Below are positions 11,196-21,687 of a stretch of 64,000 bases of DNA, piece by piece (within the stretch, counting starts at the first letter, position 1; every line of letters begins with the position of its first letter). The notes below the pieces were generated by a model, which saw nothing but the letters and a program-made list of their open reading frames with translations, did not search any database and was not told the origin of the DNA. This stretch comes from Chrysemys picta bellii (lineage: Eukaryota; Chordata; Testudines; Emydidae). A program made the position numbers and the translations under genes. The stretch is taken from contig NC_088804.1 in assembly GCF_011386835.1 (NCBI RefSeq), forward strand, positions 34,459,549-34,523,548, given 5' to 3'.

Positions 11196-11442
11196 CTATC
11201 TATCTTCCTACTGTATTTTCCACTCCATGCATCCGATGAAGTGGGCTGTAGCCCACGAAAGCTTATGCTCAAATAAATGTGTTAGTCTCTAAGGTGCCAC
11301 AAGTACTCCTGTTCTTTATTCTCAGTGCTCTATAACACAGCTCCGTTGCTGCCCAAGCTACATTGGAGGGGGTTGGTGTTTTAGTTTCCTTAGAAAGGTT
11401 TGTCTAAGGTATTATGGGGTCTCTTCAAAGAGTGCTCTACAG

Positions 11443-11767
11443 CAGGGGTTCTCAACCTTTTTCTTTCTGAGCCCCCCCCAACATGCTATAAAAATTCCAG
11501 GGCCCACCTGTGCCACAATAATTGGTTTTCTGCATATAAAATTGCCTCTGGCCCCATGCCACAGGGGCTCCTGCGAAGTTACATTGCTCAGACTTTGGCT
11601 TCAACCCCAGGTGGTGGGGCTCAGAGCCCTGGGCTTCAGCCCCATGGAGTGGGGCTTCGCCTTTCTACCCTGGGCCCCAGCGAGTGTAATGTGGGCCTGC
11701 TTGGTGGCCCCCCGAAACCTACTCATAGCCCCCCAGGGGTCCCTGGACCTCTGGTTGAGAACCAGTG
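11443..11767. mobile_element. Non-autonomous hAT element
   Basis: The left end CAGGGGTTCTCAACC pairs with the right end GGTTGAGAACCAGTG. A perfect 8-bp target duplication CTCTACAG lies at 11435-11442 and 11768-11775. The interior is GC-rich and non-coding; overlapping ORFs are by chance. Confidence 0.85.
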
Positions 11768-11775
11768 CTCTACAG

Positions 11776-13825
11776 GACATAACCTCCATTAGCTCATTAA
11801 ATCTACTTTCACTTTAATACTTGCTTCCACTCAAGGGCCGAAAAATGGGATTTCCCTGTAATTGCTGAGTCTGTAGGTGCTTATCCTGGCCCTGTGCTCA
11901 GACTATCACACTGTTACTAGCCCATATTATTACATATTTACCCAGTGCGTCCTAACCTCTGCCATAGGATGGGCTTACCTGAGTGCTGCACTGGGCAGCC
12001 TCTCCCCATCCTGACTGCAACATCACCATTGATTGTTTAATATTACAGCAGTGGCCTCAAATGAGATCAGAACTCCATTGTGGTAGGTCCTATACAAACA
12101 GCCTTGGCCTCACAGAGTTTAACAATCTAAAGAGCTCGGGCAGACAAGGAGTGCATTGTTACCCTCATTTTACAGACGGGGATCTGAGGCCCAGAGAGAA
12201 GAAGTGACCTTCCCAAGGTCACTCAGCAAGTTTGTGGCAGAGCAGGGAATTGAATCCAGCGCTCCTCTTGAGTGGAGCTGGGTTGAAATTTTTTGAATTT
12301 TGAAATATTTCAACATAAAATGGGGCCAATTCTTTTTTAAAATATGTTCCCAGTTTTTAACCAGTTCTACTCCTGAGTCCTCATGTGGGGCTTTAACCAC
12401 AAAACCAGGCTGTCTCCAGGCCAGTCTGATGTAAGGATGCTCCAGTTAACTTTGAACCCAAGTTTGTGGTGTGAATAGTGGTGCTCTGGTCTCTAAGGGG
12501 TTAACTCTAGCTAGTTTCCCCCAACCCTTCCACATACGCTCAGGGGGACGGGCTATAAGACCAGCTGCTTGCAAGAGAGAATGACTTTGGGAAGACAGGC
12601 TCCACACACATGGGTTGCAGGGCTGGGTTGACCCCCATGCTGGGCCATTTTCTGTCTATTTTATGGCTTTCAAGTAGTTTTTATTCTTGTTGTAGACGCC
12701 ACCCTCTCGTTCTCAAGAATGAACCTTGAAGAAAAGGCCTTGAGATGGATTCTAGGCCCTGCTACAGCCACTTTACTCTGCTTCAGTGGCATGAAGGGGC
12801 TGCAGCAACCCTCTGGGGAATGCCTCCAGTGGAGCAGGGCCAACATAGACAGCTGCCCTTGGGTACTGCCCCTGGGGGCTGGCTGGGAGTGAGACAGGAG
12901 CATGTTGAAAGCAGGAGGGGGCTGCAGAACAGCGCATAGGGAAGCAGGTAAGGCTGCCCTAAATGAGAGTAATATCTAGGGCTGCTTTAATTTGTGCAAA
13001 GGCCATGCCACCCAGAGAGCAGCCTAGCATTAGGAAGTAGCAAAGAGAGTTTGCAGCCACCTTCTCTCCACCTGCTCCTCTGTTTCTCTGCACCTCCTGA
13101 GAGGCACAGCACAGAATCTGATTGGGTCACTGGCTGACAGGTTTTTTTCAGTTTTCTGACCTGTTCCACACAGCAGCCTACCGAGCTCACCAGTGAGCTG
13201 TGCCATAGGGCAATTGAGATATTATCTTAATTAGCAAATTAACTCTTGCTTGATAACTTATCTTTACTGGGTACAAAAATTAACTTGCATTCCAGTTTTG
13301 GACACTAGAACGTGGAGAGGCTGGTATCAGAACCTTGGTGAGAAAATCTCTCATTTCATATGGAAAGAAGGATTTGGAAGACTACGTACTTTTTGAGCAA
13401 AATGTTTTAGGGCCTAGCTGCACTATAAGTCTAGCGGTGCCAGAGCTGATAGGGATCTAACATCCCTTTGTGTTTATGCCATGGATGGGACAATGTGGCT
13501 ACAGCGCTGTTAGGTGAATGAATGAGCTTCAGACAAAAAATTAGCCACTGAAGTGATTAATTTATTTGTTTTGATTTATTTAAAAAAAAAAAAAAACACC
13601 AGTCAAAAGCTGCAGGCCCCTTTGCCATAAATAAAAATGACATATTTGGTGAAAACGTTCAAACAGCAAATAGATTTGCTCATGGACAGTTTGCAAACAG
13701 AGAGGTGCAACGCATTCAATACATCACTCGTTGGGAATTATTCACCCATCTCTACAAGTAAGTGATAAACCATCACAGACAAGTGAACAAAACAGGCCTA
13801 TGTGGGGTGAGTGCCAAATGAGAGA
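11776..13825. other. Intergenic DNA with one full MIR
   Basis: A nearly complete minus-strand MIR lies at about 12040-12266 (tttacagacggggatctgagg, then gtgaccttcccaaggtcac). The rest, including a GC-richer patch at 12475-12960 and an A-run at 13579-13595, contains short ORFs only and nothing I can name. Confidence 0.5.
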
Positions 13826-13834
13826 GTAGGTGGG

Positions 13835-13970
13835 GGAGGTAATATCTTTTATTGGACCAACTTCTATTGGTGAGAGACACAAGCTTGTGCACTCACACAG
13901 GCTCTTCTTCACAGATAAAGAATAAAAGATATTATCTCACCCATCTTGTGGCTACCACACTGCATAGTGC
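13835..13970 (-). mobile_element. Penelope-type terminal fragment
   Basis: The pattern ggtaatatcttttattggaccaactt followed by agacacaagctt and ggctcttcttcac is a reptile terminal repeat also seen at 52640-52825. Read on the minus strand, the aagaagag-to-aagctt segment corresponds to the hammerhead-like region of Penelope termini, but here the core is decayed. Confidence 0.5.
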
Positions 13971-14489
13971 TAAATGAAACATTCCTCTTGTAGCAAGGGG
14001 CAGTTGGGAGAATAGGGCATGGTTGCTCTCTGGGGCAGATTGGCCTCCCATTCTTCCATTCAGCCCTTGGCATATTTTTAGAGGAAATTTAAAGTTTCTT
14101 CAATTGCAGTCTCCTACTCCCTCCCCAGCCGAGACTGCTGCATCTCTTGCCCCTTCCTACACTTGATTGCTGTCAAGGTCACTGGGGGAGAAGCATATGC
14201 AAAGAGTGTCTCGTGATCATGCTGGTAATATGTCCCCTGCGCTGAGCATCAGGGTTAGCCTTGAACTCAGATAGCACGTGGAAGGGCTGTATGGGATATC
14301 TGCTGATATGTATTGACAGCTCACTAATGGTATAATTTAGATGGTATCTTAATTAGAGACCTGGGCTGCGAATTTATCATTCTAAACTTCCCCGACCTGG
14401 GTAAAATATTAACTAGCTTTGCAGTGTTGGACAAGAATGGTTGAACACAAAGTTGTCCATAGCATGGACAGAGCTGCAAAAAGGTTGGC

Positions 14490-14585
14490 TTGATTCAGAA
14501 CTTCCAGCCATTGCAACTCCACTGACATGAGTGGAGTCACTCCTACTTCTCTCGGGTGTAAGTGAGAGCAGAACCAGACCTGTTG
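14490..14585. repeat. Old unclassified interspersed repeat
   Basis: The words attgcaactccactgacatg and gtgtaagtgagagcagaacc match an ancient reptile/bird repeat type; similar words occur near 2460-2560 and 40410-40490. Confidence 0.4.
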
Positions 14586-14724
14586 TTTCTTATGTTTAAA
14601 CTGGTGCTTAGTTTATCTTCTGCTTATTGAGCTACTGCTGAGCTTAGAGGAGAGGAGCAACTGACATAAGGCTAGGAGTCAGTTGCTACAGGAGAAAAGG
14701 ATTACAACAGGTGGGATTCATTAA

Positions 14725-14910
14725 TAATAATAATAAAGCTCTTCTACAATACGTTTCATCAGTAGATGGCAACTTTACAAAGTAGATAAATATCATTATC
14801 TCCATTATACAGATGGGGAAACTGAGGTACAGAGCCCAAAGTCATACAGCAGACCCATGACAAAGAACAGAGTAGAAACCAAACTCCTGAGTCCTAGTCC
14901 GCTGTTCTGG
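14725..14910 (-). repeat. MIR-like SINE
   Basis: Blocks tacagatggggaaactgagg and caaagtcatacagcag match the MIR core read on the minus strand. Confidence 0.65.
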
Positions 14911-15481
14911 CGGCTTGGCCACACTGGGCTAGGCAGCAGGGTGCCTGCAAACAGCTGCAGATTAATCTGCTGACTGAAAAATTAAAAATGCAATGAAGGG
15001 AAAAAAACACTTTGGGCTTTTAAAATTCTACCAAACACCGTAAACTAGAAGATAATAGGAAATACAGTGGAATCCCATTGATCTCTCCTACTGTAGATGC
15101 CTTCATACCACCACCATTCCATCACAATCTCACTCAGTCACACAGCCTAACTCCAGCCTCCGTGAGATTTAGATATATTCTCCATACTCATGCAGACAGA
15201 AACATGTCTCGGTAAATTCTAGAACATGCTGGTTGAACATTAAAGCACATAAATGGCCTGGCGTTGTTGGAGGTTGTCGTTAGGATTACGTGGCTGAGTG
15301 TGATAGTGAGTAAGTGAAGGTGTGGATTGTGCTTGGTTACACGCTATAATGGAGGAGGAGGCTGTTGTGGAATCAGACATCATTGAATGTTAGGGTGTTT
15401 TGATGACACAATGAGTGGAGGTTGGTGTGGATATTAATGTTGGCTCAATTGGTAATAGCCTTGAGCAACCTTTACTCTCGG

Positions 15482-15708
15482 TATGTCTATGCTGCAAATA
15501 ACTTGAGTTAAAATAGCAGTGAAAACACAGCTACCTGGCCTTTAGATCAGGTTAGCAGCTTGAGTTCAACCCCAATTCCCTGTAGGCATTAGTTTGAGCT
15601 GCTAATCTGAGTTAAAAGCGGAGGTGCTGTGTCTTCACTGCTGTTTTAACCCAGGTTAGCTAAAACTGCTTAGCTAATCTGAGTTAAGAACACACCTTTT
15701 ATTTGCTG
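15482..15708. mobile_element. Harbinger-like MITE (second copy of TCTACACTGCA type)
   Basis: The left end begins GGTATGTCTATGCTGCAAATAA and the right end, inverted, reads GGTATGTCGACACAGCAAATAA. The interior contains several internal repeats of ttaactcagattagc-type words. Non-coding. Confidence 0.65.
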
Positions 15709-15729
15709 TGTCGACATACCCTTACTTAA

Positions 15730-18700
15730 TGGTTTTGTGGAGTATTTACTTAAATGATGAATTATTGCTGATCACATCTTCTATATGTAGAATGAACAAA
15801 GATGAATGTAGGAAAAGAGAAGTCTCGTCATTTAAAAAAAAAATTCCTTATAGAAACAATTATTTTGGTCAAAACATTATTGGTAAACAAGTCCAATTAT
15901 TATAACATATTAGCTATTGATAGTATAGCTAAGAATGTTATCAGTAGATGTCAATAATTGTTTATAAGTGTTTACACTGGGTATAGGAATTATTCATAGA
16001 TGATGATAAAGCTGAATGTTCTCTCTCTTTTTTTTTTTTTTTTTTCAAAAGGAGATCAAGTTCACAAGGCAATAGTTAACAAAGATTAAAAAATACAGCT
16101 TACATCTCCTGGCACAATGAGATATCAGTCAATATAATTTCAGTAAGATATCAGTTCTGCTATTACAGTTCATATCTGGTAAAGTAATAATAGATGGGAA
16201 AATGTAGTCAGGGTAGGTTAGAAACTGAATCCAACAATGTGTACCTTCACTTACAAGCATTGATGATAACTTGACTTTTACTACTGAAGGACCTTGAAAT
16301 TAAAGTGATTTTGATAAATACTTGTGTTTGAAAATACATATAAGCAATAATATCATTGCTCATCTGCTTAGCAAGGTATTAATCTACTTCTTGAGTAGAC
16401 AAACTACAAGTCCAAAGGTAAACAGATTGCTTCATTATGTTTATATTATCACACAGCTATAAGTAGATCTGTGTGAAACACTCACTGCTGTTTTTCCATA
16501 CACAAAAGCAAACATGCTTACAGTTTGAATTTATTTATTTTATAATAAAGAAACAAGACTTGGTCTTGTTTGGCCTGGAAAATTTTGTTTCCATTGGTCA
16601 GCACTGGTGCAGTGGCACTATTTTTAGTAACAGTGTCATTGCTAGTATTGACAGGAGAAAGGCACAAAATGTCCTGAGTTCAGTCAGCGCTATATCTTTC
16701 ACTGTTATTAGCACCTGTGCTAGAAAAGAAGTGCAACACTGTCTAATATAGACGTATGTTGTGTGTCTGGCTCCCCTCGGCAACAGTCTGCCCTGGACTG
16801 AGTATTAAATGGCTGCCAAACTCTATTTCCAGGAAAAGTGCTCAGAAATGTAAAGCAGCCCTTTGGCTGGGAGGGATCTGACTCTGAGTGGTTTCCACCT
16901 GGCTCCCAAATATCATCTACATTTGGAGAACTCTCAACTGCATTTCTATGGCTATAGTTTGCTCTAGGCAGTCCTCCAGGACTAGCCTTAAAGATTCCCC
17001 CTTGAGTGTCGCTCCCAGCTGTCATGGCCACAGAGATACGGTGAGAGCAATGCCAGGCCGTGCCATGTAATGCATCACTCTTTGACTGTGTGTAGTTTGG
17101 GACTGTGCCGTAGGTGGGAGAGAAGCTCGGGGATGGGAAGAGGTAGAGTGTGGATGGGGAAAGTGGAAGACAGAGAGAGAGAACAAGACAGAAAGGTGGA
17201 GGGGAATCTTTAAGTGGGGGCTCTAGATGGTGCAGGCAAGGGATTTAAAAGGGGGACTTGGAGAAAACGTGACGGGAGTCAGTGTGGGGTGGTGAGTTGG
17301 GAAATCCAGGGAGAGGGAAAGGAGCGGAAACTTGAGGGGGTAAAGGATAGATTTGACAAGGGGTGGGAGATGAGGAACTGAAGAATTTGTGAGAGGATAA
17401 CTTTTGTAAACGAGGTAATGTATATATTGATTATTCAAATTAGGACATTGTATCATTTGCATAAAACCTCCAACTTTCTGTACCCACAGGCCTCGGAGAT
17501 ACAGTGCATAAAAAACACACAGCGACAGTGTTCTCAACACAGCCACCAAAGCACCACCCCGGAGACCTGCTTTCAGGCTCTTTTGTTGAACCTGTGCACA
17601 TCAGCTCAAGATTCAGCAGTCAGACAGTATGGGCCTCTTTCCACTCCTCTCAAGGAACAGCAAAATGGCTGTTCACGCTGCCAGCGGCAGGCTGTACTGA
17701 GGTAAGGCTGATATGTAACCATTGGCCTGATTCATTATTTTATCTCGAAGTTAAAAGAAACCTATATTTCCTCACTTTCTCCTCCTGTGGTCCTCCTCCA
17801 TTCCCATTCATTATCTTTGTTCCCTGCATCGGGAACTGTCTGCTTCCATCTTGAAATAAGGTGACTTAAAATGGGACGCCGTAGAACGTGGTCTACCTGG
17901 GCAACACACTGATAACCCGATTGCCTTGGCTTATACAGTCTGCTGAGGCAGAGAGCTATAGTCCTGGGTACTGATCTCATGTCACTTCAGTGCCCTCACC
18001 TGCCTCTGGCAAACCAAGATCTGAGAGCTGCGGGGTGTCCCTACCACGGAGCGAGGCAAAGGTGTAGTCCTGTGCTATGTTCTTTGTCTTCCATTTTATA
18101 AAGAGAGTTTGATCCAAAACCAGAGTACAGCAGAGTAAACGCTTCCAGGGCAAGCTCTCAGATTAACTCTGAGCATGCACCATTTTGTGCTGACAATCAG
18201 CATAGATCTCAGGGAGGATCTTATTGGTAACACTATATACTCTTCTCTTTGAATTTCAAAGCAAATCAAAAGAGAAAGGCAAGAGAGACTGAAATCACCC
18301 CCTGCCATGCTCTGACTGCCCGCCACCATCCATATTAGGCCAAGAAACCATCAACCAAGAAATAATCTACTGTCCACATCTGCCGAGAAAGCATTTGCTC
18401 TAGGGTAAATAAACTCCCAAAGCAGAGGACTCAGTCTACCACAGAGGTAGAAACTCTATTAAGTGATACGGAAATCAGAAATTTTATCCAATTCCCACCT
18501 TTTTCTTTTGCTAACAATATTATTTTAAAATAAATGTAATAATACGGTATGTAATATTACTGGTTGAACATAAAGGGAGGAAAAATACAGTTCTGTAAAA
18601 ATACCATGAAAATTCATCACCTCAAATGCAAATGCCATCATTAGCATGATGATGAAGGCAAACTAAAACACTGGAAAAATTTACTTACCCCAGGCAAGTG

Positions 18701-18960
18701 GGAGAATTGAACTTTGTAAGGCTGCAAATACTGTATTAGCTAAGTGCTATAATATACTTGCCAAAACTTTCAAAAATGGCTCTTTAAAGTTTAAGTATCA
18801 AAACCTAAATCTAAGCAGCAAAGTACACATTCGGGTTGATTTTTCAGGGGGGCGGAGTAGCTGCATGGTCTTCCGTTCAAACTACTCTCACCAAGTTTTC
18901 TAATGACCTCTTCCTGGACATATCTCAAGGCCTGTACTCTATCCACATCATCCTAGGTCT
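15730..18960. other. Intergenic DNA, nothing firmly recognised
   Basis: This is AT-rich with a T-run at 16028-16045. The longest ORFs lack coding character or splice context. A purine-rich segment at 17100-17350 is low complexity. I find no exon here. Confidence 0.45.
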
Positions 18961-18963
18961 TTC

Positions 18964-19359
18964 CAGTGGCGGAGTTAATAGGTTCCAGGGGGTAACTGCC
19001 CCCCTGGCAGCCTTTAGGTGTATGGATGGCACCTTTTGGAGGCTGGAGAGTGAGCCTGCCCTGCATTCACTTGGCAGCAGTATCTCCTGTCCTGCGGGCT
19101 GGGCCTAGCTCCCCGCTCTGGGCATTGCAACGTGGTGCATGAGGTCACTTTGGCCTGGCCACCCCTCAGTCATGACGAAGGGACAGCCAGGCCAGATCTG
19201 AGAGATACTGTGACCTCGTGTGCCAGGTTTCAATGTGTGGAGAGGGGAGCTGGGCCCAGGCTTGTGTGCATTGGAGCCCCGCATGCCGGGTGAGTGCGGG
19301 GTGGTCTCGCTCTCCAGCCCATGACCAATGACCCATTGCAAAACCTGGCTCCGCCCCTG
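18964..19359. mobile_element. hAT-like non-autonomous element
   Basis: The left end CAGTGGCGGAG pairs with the right end CTCCGCCCCTG. The GC-rich non-coding interior and length fit a degenerate hAT derivative. Target duplications are not clean. Confidence 0.45.
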
Positions 19360-19384
19360 GATCTCTATGCTGATTTTACATTGT

Positions 19385-19505
19385 CACTCGTAGAAATGTA
19401 GGGTTGGAAGGGACCTCGAGAGGGCATCTAGTCCATCCCCCTGTGCTGAGGCATGGCCAAGTAAAAGTAAGTCAACCCTGACAGGTGTTTGTCCAGCCTG
19501 TTCTT
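19385..19505 (-). mobile_element. CR1 LINE 3' fragment
   Basis: The words gtagggttggaagggacctc and catctagtccatccccctg, then gtttgtccagcctgttcttaa, are the hallmark of the CR1 3' end read in reverse complement. Confidence 0.85.
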
Positions 19506-20399
19506 AAAAATCAAACTTTCCTCAGTGTCTTTTCTTCTCCTTTGACCTTCATAACTCTCCTCTTACCTCTCTGACAGTTTCTTCAGCATCTCTTTTAGTG
19601 GGTCCTCCTCTTTCCCATTGTTTGTGAGATTCCCACATGGCTCTGTCCTTGGCAGCCTCCTTTTCTCCCTTTACACCTTCTCTCTGGTTTATTCTCAGCC
19701 ATTCTCATTATTGCAACTGCCGCTGGCGATTTGCAAATCTTCCTATACATCACAGGTTGTCCCATCATCAGCTTAACTGCAACAGGGTCAGACTCTTTGG
19801 GGCTGATTCTCAGTTACCTCCCGAAGGCCAGGAAGGAAGTGAGGAGCAAAAGTGGTTTTAAGCCATCGTTGTGCTCCCCATTTTCTGGGACTGTGCAGGG
19901 ACCTGTTTGGCTCCTGATGTAAATTAAATGAGACTCAGGCCTGCTTTACGTTCTGCTTCCGCTGCTCTCTTATTCGCCCAGTGCAGTCCACTCTGGCCGT
20001 GCCCTCTTCATCAGGGCAGGGACTAGGGCCAGTGGAGAACCTTATGTTGCAAGTGAGGCTCTGAGCACAGGGGGGAAAAAGGGGTGTAGTGTGAGAATCA
20101 GGCCCCTTATCTTTCCTCCCAAATGCTCTCCATTCTCTATCACTGCTAACAAACCTATTACTAAGCCTGTGTGATGGAGGGTCACCTTTGATTCCTCCCC
20201 TCTCAAGCCCTCACTGTTAAAATCCTGGTGCTTCTTCACTAATGCTACAGACTCCAGCAAAGTACCTTTATTTCCATATTTAGAAGCTGTATTGTGTTAC
20301 TGTATTATCCTTTATTTCTCTTGGAGCCCACGGTGTGTGAGGTGTTTTCCAAATGGAGAAGAAGGCACGCTGACTGCCTTGAGGAACTGTGCAGTGTGA
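19506..20399. other. Intergenic DNA, nothing recognised
   Basis: Pyrimidine-rich stretch with short ORFs only; no repeat boundary or exon identified. Confidence 0.4.
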
Positions 20400-20407
20400 A
20401 GGCAGAC

Positions 20408-20529
20408 TAGGGTGACCAGATGTCCCGATTTTATAGGGACAGTCCCAATTTTTGGGACTTTTTCTTATATAGGCTCCTATTACCCCCCACCCCGTCTCGA
20501 TTTTTCACATTTGCTGTCTGGTCACTCTA
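20408..20529. mobile_element. Short hAT MITE, TAGGGTGACCAG family (copy B)
   Basis: The 122 bp element starts TAGGGTGACCAG and ends CTGGTCACTCTA, with a perfect 8-bp target duplication AGGCAGAC (20400-20407, 20530-20537). It matches copy A at 8277-8398 almost base for base. Confidence 0.9.
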
Positions 20530-20537
20530 AGGCAGAC

Positions 20538-21505
20538 CTGTGGGAAGACTGCGAGTAAGGACAAAAGGAGTAATATCCACAAGCAAGCAAGAGCTGTCAT
20601 AGGTAATGAAAGCTCCATTTTACATAAAATAAGCATGTAAATATTTTCATTGCTTAATCAGCTGTTAGGAGGTGATTTAAACATATTATGGGAACAAATA
20701 AGTCTCTGACTTCCAAGGTAATCTCACATAAAGTTGTATAATATTCAGTTGTACAAGGAGTCTTATCGTTCATGTTAAATGTAGTCCCTTGGTTTGCTCT
20801 GCAATCACATGCTTTATATTGAAATAATTCTTTGACGGGAGGATTTCAAAATGAACAACACTGGAATCAGCTAAGAACCTAATCTTGAAACAAAAGCAGT
20901 GAAGTTAACTCTTTAAAAAAAAATAATAAAGGTCCCTAACCCCGCTTACTCACCATTACATGATTTGAGTGATGTTACAGCCCTTGTTTGTGAAGACAGT
21001 CATTTGTCATTCAGAGAGGTGCCCTTTAGCTTACTTTTCAACAGTCTGTTCAAAAAATAAAGCACAGAGCTGTGCACTGATCATTTTCTGCTACTTCTCA
21101 GAATGGCACAAGCTTGTATTCCAAAGAGAAGGATGTGATCAGCTCTGGAGACTTTTTTTTTTTTTTATTAGCTCCTAAAAAACAGGATCACAGTAGCAGG
21201 TGGAGGCTTTTTGCTCTTTCCTTCAGCATTGTCATACGGGCAAGGATCCCTATCTAATCAATAACCAAAGTTTCTCAGAATCCCTGGGATTCAGGTGGGA
21301 TCAGACAATAGTCCCCTGCCGAACTGATCTCTTGTTCAATCATGAGCAAAAAGGCAAATGAATTAGTTCTCTCTGTCTATCAAAGGAATAGAGATAAAGA
21401 GTTAAGTGTGGAGAGGGAGGGAGAGAATTATAGTATTATATGTGCTAAGGATTAAAGAACAGCTATTGTAAATTGACAGACTATCAGCCACCAGCAGCTG
21501 GCTGG
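20538..21505. other. BCO1 distal 5' flank
   Basis: No repeat or exon is evident. The stretch leads into the BCO1 promoter. Confidence 0.4.
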
Positions 21506-21508
21506 AGG

Positions 21509-21530
21509 CGCACTTTGGCCTATAAATAAC
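21509..21530 (+). promoter_or_regulatory. BCO1 core promoter: TATA/MEF2-like site and adjacent DR1-like site
   Basis: CTATAAATAA at 21520-21529 is at once a TATA box and an exact match to the MEF2 consensus YTAWWWWTAR. It lies 95 bp upstream of the BCO1 ATG, so transcription would start near 21550. Immediately upstream, 21509-21521 read on the minus strand gives AGGCCA-A-AGTGCG, a weak direct repeat with 1-bp spacing of the PPAR/RXR type. Published work on human BCO1 reports cooperation of MEF2 and PPAR-gamma at its promoter. That these turtle sites are functional is inference. Confidence 0.6.
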
Positions 21531-21623
21531 AGGAAAGAGCTGTTCGCAGCCCAGTCAGAGAGGGGACCACAAGAGCAACACCAGCTGTGCAGGGGATATA
21601 CAGATTGTTTAAGTGCAGCAGAC

Positions 21624-21687
21624 ATGGATGTGATCTTTGGTAGAAATAAAGAGGAGCACCCAGAACCTATAAAAGCAGAGGTGAAAG
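21624..21687 (+). CDS. BCO1: BCO1 exon 1
   Basis: Codes residues 1-21 plus the first base of codon 22 and matches the conserved MD-IFGRN start of BCO1. The ATG is the first after the TATA-like site. Donor gtaagg at 21688; phase 1 into exon 2. Confidence 0.92.

Larger units (their letters stand above)
10177..11312 (-). mobile_element. Penelope-like element (GIY-YIG type) with inverted termini
   Basis: A 1.1 kb insertion is bounded by a perfect 13-bp target duplication TCTTTATTCTCAG (10164-10176 and 11313-11325). Its two ends are inverted copies of one terminal sequence: ccgatgaagtgggctgtagc on the plus strand at the right and the same on the minus strand at the left. Inverted terminal repeats of this kind are typical of Penelope-like retroelements. 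The minus strand between them encodes a GIY-YIG endonuclease fragment. The reverse transcriptase is missing. A Harbinger-type MITE (10236-10521) has inserted into the left terminus, and GATA and GT/AT microsatellites sit at the inner edges. Confidence 0.85.

Noticed and set aside
17100..17549. ORFs in a purine-rich block as exons of an intergenic gene
   Set aside because: Low complexity, no conserved motif, and no flanking splice sites that would join them.
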